Origin: Watersipora subatra
Taxonomy: Eukaryota > Bryozoa > Gymnolaemata > Cheilostomatida > Watersiporidae
Length of the DNA stretch: 64,000 bases
Assembly: GCF_963576615.1 (NCBI RefSeq)
Contig: NC_088708.1
Span: 3,100,001 to 3,164,000 of the forward strand
Direction of reading: 5' to 3'
The position numbers and the translations under genes are program-made. The notes beneath the pieces are model-generated. The model was not told the origin of the DNA. It saw nothing but the letters and a program-made list of their open reading frames with translations, and did not search any database. Positions 27,101 through 41,400 of the stretch are shown piece by piece; within the stretch, counting starts at the first letter, position 1; every line of letters starts with the position of its first letter.

Positions 27101-30100
27101 TATCGTTTGATGTCGTGCTGGAGATCGCTTTTAAAGATATCAATGAAAGCCTACATCCATACAATACACAATGTTCACTTTTTTAATTGTCTGACCACAG
27201 AGCTAAATCCTGTAGAACTAAATTTTTTGTCAGAGAAATGTTGGCCAAGAATGCCGGTACTCTGACTGGCCCCTCAGCTAAAGACTGATTATACACTGGA
27301 GACTCCTCAACTGCTTATAGACTGTTTTGACAGAGCAGGCAGCATTACAATGCACAGTAAAGATAAATATAAAACCTCCCCATCTATCCTCAGAACCTAC
27401 AGTCATTCTTATAGCTAACAAGCAACTTTTTCACTGTACAGATTTCAGATACCTGGGTAGTACTGTATCTAGCAGTGCTAAGATTGATAAACATGGAAAG
27501 ACAAGTGCTTCTATTGGAAGCTGCAAAATCTTCTGCAAAAAACTCAGCATGTTTCCATTCAATAAGTATGTAATGTCTAGTGAGCTATTGTCTTGACAAC
27601 CCTTGCTGTATGGTGCTGTGAACTGGACATGTACTCCACTCAAATGAAGTGACTCCATACTTTCATGAGAAGGCAACTCCGCAGCATCATAAATCTCACT
27701 TGGAAAGATATGGTCAAGGACACGGAAATCTTAAGATGAGTAAGGATCTGATCTATGACTGATATTCAAATAGAGAAAGGTCTAAGACGGTTAGGACATG
27801 AGCACAAGGTTGATCATAATATTGAGACAGCTACTATCTTCGCAGCTTTGCAATGACAACAGGAACCAAAGTAGACCCAGACTGCAACACAATAGCGCAG
27901 CGAACAACTTGTAAAAGGTAGATCTAGATACATAGCATGAATCTACTGAGAACAAAATTGTATAGAAGTTAGCAACAAAACCAAACCACAAGACAATCAT
28001 TGATAAAACAACTGACTCCAAAAGAATGAGAGAGTTTTTAGATGCAGCTGTACACTGCACATGACTGACTGAACTTACAAATAATGATAACTTTAGTTCA
28101 TTTCTCATTCTATTTACACATTTTATTCATAGAATTCTGAGTTGTGGATTGCTAAGAACAAATCTCCAAATGGAACGGAACCATCCTCCAGTCTAGCTAA
28201 CTGACTTAAACTTAGACTAAGTATCTGTATGGTCAGACTAGGTGCTGATCATACGTGTTTAAGCCTAAATTCGTAAAAAATTTCCCATGCATATTATAAA
28301 GATTTGTTAATCCAGCTAACCTAGTTGGCACGAGACGTTAGCCACATCTCCATATTCGTGGGCTCCGAGTGCTTGAGAACTAGAGACTATGATGCTGTGT
28401 GGGATGGTGAGCATTGGACACAGCTTTTTGATGCAGATGAAGTCTACATCAAGCCAGTCATTACCAAGACAGACTAAAGTTGAGTTACCAGTTGCAGACC
28501 AACCAAGTGAGCAAGTGTATTCAGCTACTAGTATACCGGTGTTCTGAAAAGGAGATACCAGAGATTCAAGGAAATGGAACACTAGTAGTAAAATTGACTA
28601 GCGTATAAGTTGGTGTATCTACTAGTATATGAACTACTAACATGCTAGTGTATCTACTAGTATATGAACTAGTAACATGCTAGTGTATCTACTAGTATAT
28701 GAACTAGTAACATGCTAGTGTATCTACTAGTATACGAACTAGTAACATGCTAGTGTATCTACTAGTATACGAACTAGTAACATGCTAAGGTATCTACCAG
28801 TATATGAACTAGTAACATGCTAGTGTATATACTAGTATATGAACTAGTAATATGCTAGTGTATCTACCAGTATATGAACTAGTAACATGCTAGTGTATCT
28901 ACTAGTATATGAACTAGTAATATGCTAGTGTATCTACCAGTATATGAACTAGTAACATGCTAGTGTATCTACTAGTATATGAACTAGTAACATGCTAAGG
29001 TATCTACCAGTATATGAACTAGTGACATGCTAGTGTATATACTAGTATATGAACTAGTAATATGCTAGTGTATCTCCTAGTATATGAACTAGTAACATGC
29101 TAGTGTATCTACTAGTATATGAACTGGTAACATGCTAGTGTATCTACTAGTATACGAACTAGTAACATGCTAGTGTATCTACTAGTATATGAACTAATAA
29201 CATGCTAGAGTATTAAGCTGCCTAATAAAGAAAATGATGATGAAACACAATAAATACACTGATGCTAATAAGTTAGTTACTATATTGTTATTGCATATAC
29301 TTTTGTTACTTTGTTATTTTTCATGCTTGAGTTGGAAATCATGAATTAGTCTTGAACTATTAACAAATCAATACCTGATGTTTCAATCGAGTGAGAACGA
29401 CTCCTAATAACTAATATCTATGCTAGAGCAAATAATGTGGGGCAGTAAGTCAGTTTATGCTCTGCTCTATGAATCAGCATGCACAAACTGGTCTTGCGTA
29501 ATTGTTGACTAAAACTACCTTATCTTCTAAAACTAGAAGTTAGTGTTGCTTTGAATATTAACTAATCTTCTATTTTAGACTGGTGAGTTAGACTATTGTC
29601 TTCACAGCATATAAAGCATCTCAGTGGATAAACCACATGAGTACATGATCATAACTAGTTCACACTTAGTAAGTCAAATCTATTGAGCTCTATTCGATTG
29701 TATCAGCCTGTCTGTATGTGTCCACTTATCCTACTATATTTAGTATCTGCAAACATTTCACACAAGCAAGATAACATGAGTAAGTTACAAAACAAATTTG
29801 TTTCAACTAGCTTTTTTGTTTTTAGAGTCAGCATATGTCTGATTATTATTGTCATTGACAATGGAGACCAGTTTATAATACAAAAGTGACTGTGAAGAGA
29901 CTTACATTGCTCGTGGTAACTGTGGCACCATGAATTCTAGGAGGGTTCTTTTTGCACTGGCTGATCTTTTCACAAAGAGGAATAGATGTGTGCCAGATGC
30001 CAGTTCCGGTACAAATCAGCTCACTTGTTCCCACAAGCAAGTACCTACAGAGAGATGTCAAACCCATGACCACCTTCAACAAAGATATGATGAGATGGAA

Positions 30101-32348
30101 ATACGACACTGATATCACACATCAGCACCAACAACAGTTTATTAACAACAATATTACATGAAGAGAAAAAACATTAGTTTAAGTCTAGATGACTCTTGCG
30201 CTTAGCCTTAGTCTTAGCTTGAGTTTTAAAAGAAGGCCAAATCTAAAACAGTTTATAATAGAATAGCAGAGCACTTACATGTAGGCTATCTAGCAGTTAT
30301 GTGTATGTCTATTAAACCTTCTGCTGATTCAAACTTATAACTCATAATGGTACAGCTCGCATTCTTGATAAGAATATAAAGAGTTTCAAAGTCTTGCAGC
30401 GCTTGCATTTGATGACGTACCCCTTTGCACAGGTAAGTGTCAATGTATCACCGTATCCCAAAGAGTCCTGTGACATTTCTGTAGTGTTTCCTTCTAAAAG
30501 TGATGCGCTCAAACTTGTGCTATCCATCCCATCAGTTGATATAATTAGCGGAAAGCTAATGTTGGACAGTGGACAGACAACTTCTAAAATAGTTATTTTG
30601 TTGTTAGAACAGCAAAAGGTTAACATCTACTAGATAGGTTTTGTTTATTAATTGAGGTGTGATTAAACCAATTCTCTTACTTATGCATGTTGGACTAGTT
30701 CCTAGCCAGTGGCCATCAACAGCGCAGGCAAACTCTTCATATCCGGTGTAGCCTGGAACACAGCTATATATTGTGCGATTATTATAGAAGCTACCTTCAT
30801 TGCTGACAGTAAGTTGATCATCAAATCGCGGAGGAGGACCACAGTCTATCACTAGTAAATAAAACATAAGAGGGTCATTGTCATGAAAGAGCTATGAGTC
30901 TGTGTAAGTGAGGAGATATTGTGTAGCATTAGGTTAATAGAAAGAAATATGTCTTTATACAGCTGAAATATGCAATAGCTCACTATTACAGACTTCAAAA
31001 GCTTCATTGCACACCATATTGATCAATTAAACACATTGATAGATTAATTTAAATCCTGCATCTTCCGTGTCTACAGCTACTTTCTGTGCGAAGGCATAAG
31101 TGATCTTAAACAAATAATAACTTGGTGTTCTCAGAATTATAGCTTTTACACTTTTACACAAAGCAGTAGTAAGATCGCTTGTACTGGGCAGTGTCGTAAC
31201 TACCGGTCAATGTGTTAATGTGTTGGAGGTTCTCAACAATTGGTAAAGCCACACAAGGTAGCCTTTGCCTATTGATAAAAAGAACTATCATATACGGTAT
31301 ACCATATGCAACCGCTAAATGACATTATTTAAAATTCTATGAAATTTATTAATTCTATAAAACATGATGCTTTTTTGTGTTTTCTTTAACTTCTATTTTC
31401 GGTTTTTTTGAAAGGCCTTGTTTGACTGCAGACAACTGCTATATCTGCAGTCAAGGCCCATTCATTTTACACAGACAATTGTATTATTTCCGTAGGAAGA
31501 GCATCGACATTCTCGCACCATTTAGTAAGACAGAGATAGTACGATATCTCATTTTTACATTTGTACCAGTATCGAGAGGTACCAGTATCGTCGTATTTGA
31601 AAGCTAAGAATTCTATTACTTCTACAAAACACAATGCTTTTTCGTGTTTCCTTGAACTTCTATTTTTGGTTTTTCGTAAGGTACAATTGCTATATCCGCC
31701 ATCAAGGCCAATTCTTTTCACACGGACAATTGTATTATCAAAGTAGGAAGAGCCTCGTCATTCTCTCACCGTTTGGTCAGACAAAGAGGGTACGAATTCT
31801 CATTTTTACATTTGTACAAGTGTCAAGAGGTACCAGTATTGTCGTATTCAAAGTTTTGATGGATAGCTTCTGGTGGACCAGTAACCTTTTTTATACGCAC
31901 ACTTCTATGCAAGAATTTTTATTATTAATTCTACATATTCAGAATTTCTATTTTGTTTTCTCAGTTCGTATTAATTGTATCATTACCGAATCATCTTTTA
32001 TTGTAATCGTAGCAAAACAGACTTAATTTAGCTATTACTTGCTAATTATTTCACATTTACATTTAAACACTTTTATAGTTGTTTTATTTTTTTTTAATTT
32101 ATGCACAAAACCTGCACAAAACATTTTCCTCATGATATGAAGTTTGAAAGTTACAGTTGTTTGACAAAGTTTGAAAACCTTTACAGTTGTTTTATTTTTT
32201 CTCTTAATTTATTTCACCTGCACAAAACACTTTTCTAATGATATGCAGTTTGAAAGTTAGAATGGTAAACGTTGTTATATGTAAATTAAAAATAAGTTTT
32301 TCTGCAAAAACTATTATTACCCGGACAACGCCAGGCATTCTTCTACAG

Positions 32349-32401
<53 letters not shown>

Positions 32402-35400
32402 AGAAAATCGAAGAAAAGGAACAAAATTCAAGTTGTTCAATAAAATATTTAGGTACATTCAACCCATATAATGCTGCAATATTGATACTCTGTTTCACTC
32501 CAACATTATTCATTAGGCCGAACCAGAAAAGGAAATACAAGGCTACAGTATAGCACCGGTTCTGCAATTACAAACACACACCTATACACGAGGGCTGTTT
32601 GTCTGACCACTCCCCAGTTACTAAGCAGGACCTAGTACTCGTTCCCTCAAGGTTGTAGCCTAGGTCACAGTTGTATATAGCTACTCCTGCTGTCTCTAGA
32701 TCTGACCATCTCACCTGACCATGAGCGATCTCCTCCAATTGAGGGCAGGCTATGAGTCATAAAGAGAGATAGTTAGCGTTGTTGAGCAGGTGCTTGTAAC
32801 AACCACCTGCTCGGTTAATAATAATATTAATTATAATAATACATGCACAACTTACAGACAGACTGATATATGACAATACATATACACCTTGCAGACAGAC
32901 TGATATATGACAATACATATACACCTTACAGACAGACTGATATATGACAATACATACACACCTTACAGACAAACTGATATATGACAATACATATACACCT
33001 TGCAGACAGACTGATATATGACAATACATATACACCTTACAGACAGACTGATATATGACAATACATACACTCCTTACAGACAGACTGATATATGACAATA
33101 CATATACACCTTACAGACAGACTGATATATGACAATACATACACACCTTACAGACAGACTGATATATGACAATACATACACACCTTGCAGACAGACTGAT
33201 ATATGACAATACATATACACCTTACAAACAGCCTGATATATGACAATACATACACACCTTACAGACAGACTGATATATGATAATACATATACAGACATAT
33301 ATACAGTATATAAATATAAAGTTTTTAGCACCAGAGTTATTGCACGTTATCAATGGAGGAGTCTGTCGCCAGTAGAGTCATAACCAATCTTGAGATTTAC
33401 AGAGTTGAGTTGAGATCTAGAGTTGAGATCTTTAGCCTGATGACTGCGCAAGCACAAAAACTGCCAGTAGCTAATCAAGATAAGTATTCTATCTAATTCT
33501 CTACTAATTTATACTGTTACATTCTATGTTGAGCACCGTGGTTTTTATGTCTACATATACAGTGAATATATACAGTGTGTATATACATACAGTGTATATA
33601 TATACAGTGTGTATATATATAGTGTGTATATACAGTGTGTGTATATAGTGTGTATATATACAATGTATATATAGTGTATATATACAGTGCATATATGGTG
33701 TATATATATACAATGTATATATAATTTATATATACAGTGTATATATAGTGTATATATACTGTGTATATATGCACTATATATACAGTGTATATATAGTGCA
33801 TATATACATGTATATACACATATATATATATATATATATGTGTATATATACATACATATATACACATATATACATGTATATATATATACATGTATATATA
33901 TATACTGCGCATATATATACAATGTATATATAGTTTATATATACAGTGTATATATAGTGTATATATACTGTGTATATATACACTATATATACAGTGTATA
34001 TATAGTGTATATATACTGTGTATATAGGATATAGTGTATATATATATATATACTGCGTATATATACATGTATATTTTTTTAATCGTAAGTAGAACTAAAA
34101 CCACAGTGATCAACATAAAATGGAACTGTGGCCAACTGTATAAATTAGTAGAGAATGCTAACAAAGAAAGGGATATTGATTCGCTAATCCACCTCACTCA
34201 GGTATACAGCAAGGACATCGGAATGACCTTCGGTATTGAGAAATGTGGAAGGCTAATTCTTAAGAAAGACCATTCTATGCTCACAGATGGCCTAAGAATG
34301 CCAAATGGTACCATCAAAGATATAGAAGAAGGGTACAAGTACTTAGGGATTATGCAAAGCAACATCAACCACAAAACCGAGGTACGACACCAAACCATTA
34401 CTGAATACAAGAAACGCCTTCGGCAGGTCCTATGGAGCCAGCTCAATGCCAAGAACCAAGTCATGGCAATATATACCTACGCACTGCCAGTAATAAGATA
34501 TCGAGCAGGCATAATAAAGTGGACTGAGGAAGCCATCAAGGAAACAGATATAGCAACTTGTAAACTGCTGACCATGCATGGAGCACTCCACCCAAAATCT
34601 GATACTACTAGATTGTATCTCGATAGGAAAGATGGCGGTAGGGGACTCAAAAGTGTACAGCAGACAGTGAAAGAGGAGGAACAAAGCATCAAAGCATATG
34701 CAGCCTCCATGGCCACTTCAGATAAGTTGCTAGCTGAATTTCAATCGGCTGCTCTTACAATGGACCTACGCCCTGATGAAGAGGAAATTGACTGGCACAC
34801 AAAACCACTTTATGGTGCTTGCCACCGACAAATATCTAAGGTTGGCGATCTTCACTAGACATATATGTGGCTGAACAATGGAAACCTAACAACCAATACA
34901 GAGTCGCTAATCATGGCAGCCCAGGAGCAAGTGCTCCCAACAAAGCAACTCCAAACAAAAATCTATCACACTAGAGACGATCCTAGATGCAGACTGTGCA
35001 AAGATGCATCTGAGACCATCCAACACATCATCAGTGGATGCAAGCAGCTAGCAGGAAACGCATACACTGAGCGGCATAATCATATCGCAGGGGTTGTGTA
35101 TAGAAGTCTATGTGACGAGTATGGCCTTAATAAACCACAACACTGGTGGGAAGCTTCTGGTATGGTCAATGAAAATGACCGCGCTAAGATCCTCTGGGAC
35201 TTCTACATCCGGACTGACAAGCATGTCCTAGCAAACCAACCAGATATAGTAGTGGTGGACAGGGAGAACAAGAGGGCTACTATTATAGATATAGCAATAC
35301 CCAATGACTACAATATAGCCAGCAAAGAAAAAGAAAAGGTAGAGAAATATCTCCCTCTTTGAGAAGAGATTGATAAATGCTGGAATGTAAGAACAACTGT

Positions 35401-38400
35401 AATCCCAGTAGTCATTGGGGCACTGGGCGCAATAACACCGGCGCATAAAATGTGGCTTGCCCAAATACCAACAGCAATCAACTCAGGTGAGTTGCAGAAA
35501 AGTGCGCTATTGGGAACAGCTAAGATCTTGAGGCGAGTGCTCAACTCCCAGGTCTCTGGTAGGAGACCCGAGTTAGAGCAGAAATTACCACCCATACGGA
35601 GTATCCGGGGTGAAGAAACAATTTATATATATATATATATGTGAAGAAAAGGTAGAGAAATATCTCCCTCTTTGAGAAGAGATTGATAAATGCTGGAATG
35701 TAAGAACAACTGTAATCCCAGTAGTCATTGGGGCACTGGGCGCAATAACACCGGCGCATAAAATGTGGCTTGCCCAACTACCAACAACAATCAGCTCAGG
35801 TGAGTTGCAGAAAAGTGCGCTATTGGGAACAGCTAAGATCTTGAGGCGAGTGCTCAAACTCCCAGGTCTCTGGTAGAAGACCCGAGTTAGAGCAGAATTT
35901 ACCACCCATACGGAGTATCCGGGGTGAGTAAACCATTTTTTTTTTATATATATATATACATACATGTACAATAGATGCAGTATTTACGGTCTCTTGTATA
36001 AAAGGGATCAATATTAACATAAAGCAGTGTAAAGTACAGGCTAGTCTAATAAAACTGCAGGCAGATGTAACTTATGTATATAAGGAATATTACATTATAT
36101 GCAAACCTAAAACTGCTACATTAAACAAAAGATGAGAACTTGCTTCAGCATAAAGGCACGCTGCCAAATTCCTTTAGAGCGAGTTTTAACACTTAACTTT
36201 TAAACACTCAAATTGTTAAGCTGTATCATGGCTCTGGGATTTTCACTACTTGACTAGGTTCATTTTCAAGAATATGCCATTTATTGGTTCCAGCTCATGT
36301 CAAATAATCAAGACTTAGTGCTTTTCCATGATAGACCTTACAGACATTTAGAGCTGCATTCCATTCTATACAAGAATGTCATCCGAAGGTGCTGACAGTA
36401 GTCAGGTCTGTAGAGGATGATTATGTATGTATCTTGGAGCAAGGCTGTTTAAATCAAACATTTTCTCTTAATGCTACCCTTCTTACAACTGACTGCCAAC
36501 ATGACTGAACTTCTGTTACCAAGTCACAACAGCTCTCATTCATTAACAACAGCTCTCTTCTTTGCTGCCGAGCTGGTGACTAAAAACAGCGAGTCAGCAC
36601 TTGTTACTGAGATACACTAACAGGAGCTAAGAAAGTGTTTTTGAGGCAGAAAACTGATTGAGCGGTGCAGTCAGATGACAAGGAAAGTCTTTGGAAAGCT
36701 AACAGTATCATGTACCTCAAGATATACTGTATAATATTACTCTAACAACATACGAGTTTAAATGGTCTGATGACGGCATAGCGATGATGGAAAAACTCAT
36801 GCAATCAATTACACTGTGAGTTATTGAAAAAAAAATGATCACAGGCTATATGTAGCAGAGAAACTGTCAAACACAAACCGAAGGTAGATTTTCAGAAGTC
36901 AGCAGCAATAAAGTGGCTCTTCCAAAACTGCTTGTCTACAGCTGTACACTGTAAATAATGACTCTGTGTACTCAAAACTTTAGAAAGAGGAAAATCACAT
37001 AAGAGAAAGTTTGGAGGACTCAAAACTCTAACCTGAACAGAAGGTTGAGTTTTCCACCATCAGTGTATCAACTATAGCGTATTGGAAGCTGGGCCAGAAC
37101 ACAAGGCTGTCCGGGACATTTTCACAGCTTGTGTACATCGCGTATACCTCTTCTGCCTCTAGGATTCGATCCCAGACGTAAAGGAGCGTTATCTGCCCCA
37201 TGAAGGATTCTGCAGAACTGTACGTGCCACTCAAGTCATCTTGCTCCTGACCAATGACAAACATTCCTCCACCTAACAAGAGTTAATGCAATATATCGTG
37301 TAAGAAACTTGGCAACACTATACAGTACTAGAAATCACCGCTGCTCATAACAATAACACATAAGAAGCGTCTACTCTAAGAATGAGCTGGCTTGACAATG
37401 GGATTGTTTAATATTTGTCAACTGCCTTAAACTTTGACTAACAGATTTCTGACTAATTGTTTGGAGGGTTTAAATTTGGAGACCTCCAGTCTTCAGACGT
37501 TCAAAGCTTCTTTTCCTTGAATACTACGGCATCACAGGTCTGTTATTATATTGTTCATAGTGCTGTCCTTGAATACTACGGCATCACAGGTCTGTTATCG
37601 TATTGTTCATAGTGCTTTTCCTGAATACTATGGCATCACAGGTCTGTTATCATATTGTTGATAGTGCTGTCCTTGAATACTACGACATCACAGGTCTGTT
37701 ATCATATTGTTCATAGTCCTTTTTTTTAATTTTACGGCATCACAGGTCTGTTATCATATTGTTCATAGTGCTTTCTCTGAATACTATGACATCACAGATC
37801 TGTTATCATATTGTTCATAGTGCTTTCCTTGAGTACTACGGCATCACAGGTCTGTTATCATATTGTTCATAGTGCTGTCTCTGAATACTATGGCATCACA
37901 GGTCTGTTATCATATTGTTCATAGTGCTGCTGGTTTGTATTAGTATTTGTTGCCAAAACGAAGATCTCAACGCAGTCCAATGTTGCTAGCCACACATGTT
38001 CCCACAAGATCTTGATATCACTGCATATATTTTATTGGTTAATAAAATGTACTACGCGGCAATATATTATAGCCCTATAGTTTGCCTGCGCACTGACAAT
38101 AAGTTTATTTTTGGCGTTTTTATTGTGGTGCAATAATTCTGTTATGTATAAATACATGCTAGTCATCCAGAAAAGTACATGTCTGTCTATTTTTTATGCT
38201 TATATTGTCATGCTTATATTTATTGTTTTGTGTTTATGAATATCGAATACTCGCCTTAACTCATTCTCTTCCTTAGTGCCTTAACTCATTCTCTCCCTTA
38301 GTGCCTTAACTCATTCTCTCCCTTAGTACCTTAACTCACTCTCTCCCTTAGTGCCTTCACTCACTCTTTCCCTTAGTGCCTTAACTCACTCTCTCCCTTA

Positions 38401-41400
38401 ATGCCTTAACTCATTCTCTCCCTTAGTACCTTAACTCACTCTCTCCCTTAGTGCCTTAACTCACTCTCTCCCTTAGTGCCTTCACTCACTCTTTCCCTTA
38501 GTGCCTTAACTCACTCTCTCTCTCTTAATGCCTTAACTCATTCTCTCCCTTAGTACCTTAACTCACTCTCTCCCTTAGTGCCTTAACTCACTCTCTCCCT
38601 TAGTGCCTTAACTCATTCTCTCCCTTAGTACCTTAACTCACTCTCTCCCTTAGTGCCTTAACTCATTCTCTCCCTTAGTGGCTTAACTCACTCTCTCCCT
38701 TAGTGCCTTAACTCACTCTCTCCCTTAGTACCTTAACTCACTCTCTCCCTTAGTGCCTTAACTCCCTCTCTCCCTTAGTGCCTTAACTCACTCTCTCCCT
38801 TAGTGCCTTAACTCACTCTCTCCCTTAGTGCCTTAACTCACTCTCTCCCTTAGTGCCTTAACTCACTCTCTCCCTTAGTGCCTTAACTCACTCTCTTCCT
38901 TAGTGCCTTAACTCACTCTCTCCCTTAGTACCTTAACTCACTCTCTCCCTTAGTGCCTTAACTCACTCTCTCCCTTAGTGCCTTAACTCACTCTCTCCCT
39001 TAGTGCCTTAACTCACTCTCTCCCTTAGTGCCTTAACTCCCTCTCTCCCTTAGTACCTTAACTCACTCTCTCCCTTAGTGCCTTAACTCACTCTCTCCCT
39101 TAGTGCCTTAACTCACTCTCTCCCTTAGTGCCTTAACTCACTCTCTCCCTTAGTGCCTTAACTCACTCTCTCCCTTAGTACCTTAACTCACTCTCTCTCT
39201 CTTAATGCCTTAACTCATTCTCTCCCTTAGTACCTTAACTCACTCTCTCCCTTAGTGCCTTAACTCACTCTCTCCCTTAGTGCCTTAACTCACTCTCTTC
39301 CTTAGTGCCTTAACTCACTCTCTCCCTTAGTACCTTAACTCACTCTCTCCCTTAGTGCCTTAACTCACTCTCTCCCTTAGTGCCTTAACTCACTCTCTCC
39401 CTTAGTGCCTTAACTCACTCTCTCCCTTAGTGCCTTAACTCCCTCTCTCCCTTAGTACCTTAACTCACTCTCTCCCTTAGTGCCTTAACTCACTCTCTCC
39501 CTTAGTGCCTTAACTCACTCTCTCCCTTAGTGCCTTAACTCACTCTCTCCCTTAGTGCCTTAACTCATTCTCTCCCTTAGTGCCTTAACTCACTCTCTCT
39601 CTCTTAATGCCTTAACTCATTCTCTCCCTTAGTGCCTTAACTCCCTCTCTCCCTTAGTACCTTAACTCACTCTCTCCCTTAGTGCCTTAACTCACTCTCT
39701 CCCTTAGTGCCTTAACTCACTCTCTCCCTTAGTGCCTTAACTCACTCTCTCCCTTAGTGCCTTAACTCACTCTCTCCCTTAGTGCCTTAACTCATTCTCT
39801 CCCTTAGTGCCTTAACTCACTCTCTCCCTTAGTGCCTTAACTCACTCTCTCCCTTAGTGCCTTAACTCACTCTCTCCCTTAGTGCCTTAACTCACTCTCT
39901 TCCTTAGTGCCTTAACTCACTCTCTCCCTTAGTACCTTAACTCACTCTCTCCCTTAGTGCCTTAACTCACTCTCTCCCTTAGTGCCTTAACTCACTCTCT
40001 CCCTTAGTGCCTTAACTCACTCTCTCCCTTAGTGCCTTAACTCCCTCTCTCCCTTAGTACCTTAACTCACTCTCTCCCTTAGTGCCTTAACTCACTCTCT
40101 CCCTTAGTGCCTTAACTCACTCTCTCCCTTAGTGCCTTAACTCACTCTCTCCCTTAGTGCCTTAACTCATTCTCTCCCTTAGTGCCTTAACTCACTCTCT
40201 CTCTCTTAATGCCTTAACTCACTCTCTCCCTTAGTACCTTAACTCACTCTCTCCCTTAGTGCCTTAACTCATTCTCTCCCTTAGTGTCTTAACTCACTCT
40301 CTCTCTTAGTGCCTATACAAGTGCCTATGTGAAAATGCTGATCAAACGAGCAATGAAATGCATTTACTATGAATCAATGTAAATTTCATTTGTAGTGAGA
40401 TAGTTGATGTTTAGTAGGAGTAAGTAGTAAGAAACTGAGCTTATGCGTATAGATAAGTTAGTAATTGTGGTCTATTGTTATTTTGATATATTGCCATAGG
40501 TCAATTTCAAGTAAGAATTATTAGAGAATTGCTTTTGTCTATTTGAAAGAATTGAATTTAATTGAGCCGACTCATTAAAGTTAAGATAGCTAAAGAATTG
40601 AGAATTGAATTGGGCTGTTTTGTAATTTGTTTTGCAATAAATTGTGAACTCAATCGATTCTTACACTGCCTATGATGCAAAAGAGTTGGGAATTGAATTG
40701 TTTATTTTATGATGAGAATTGAATCGAGTCATTTTTAAAGCCTTATAAACATCTTTGATTATGATTATTACCCTGGCAGTTCACTGTGCTGTGAAAGATT
40801 GTCATGTGTGTCAATAAGCATAATTATTTTGGAAATGGAAAGGGTAGTTGATTGGAGCAGCTGTGAGGCTGTTGGTACACCAAGCTCAAAGTCGTGAGCT
40901 TGAATCCCACTAGGAGAAATTTTTTTCTTGACCTGCAATTGTAGTTCTGGGCTACCAAATGATACGACTCTTATTATAGTAAAGAAGATTAGCATTGAAT
41001 ACTCCTTGATGGTGAGCGGGGCATTACAAGCTGGTGATTTGTCTGTGCTTAAGATGTATGGAAACTCCTTTAGCCTCACTCGGCATACCGATGACTTACA
41101 CTCATAGAAGTCTAAGCTTGCATTTGAAAAGCTGAAACTGCTCTGAACTTTCTGGTATCTTAAACCATTCTGTCGGTAAACCGCGGTAAACAAACCAAAG
41201 TGTGATGATTACAGAGGGCCTGAACTGAGTTCACATTGGTATGCTGACTTGCTGTCGGTGGTTGTGCCATTAACTGATCAACATTTACAGATTTATATGC
41301 TGAGTTCTAAGAATTACTAGCTCCTATCTAAATATGTGTATGAAAATATAATAATGTTTGCCTAATCCTGTTAAACAAGTGCAGAGGTAGGACAACTCTA

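Noticed and set aside
32757..33331. Minus-strand frames repeating S-V-R-S-V-C-I-V-I-Y-Q
   Set aside because: Products of the 37-bp minisatellite between exons 23 and 24; exon phases join without them.
33504..34034. Several Tyr/Ile-rich reading frames on both strands
   Set aside because: They are translations of TATATACAGTG-type low-complexity DNA.
35585..35971. Minus-strand frame of 128 codons
   Set aside because: It is the reverse complement of the LINE 3' ends and has no independent support.
40768..41193. A 141-codon minus-strand frame
   Set aside because: No recognised domain; it overlaps a SINE-like sequence and is not needed between exons 22 and 23, whose phases match.
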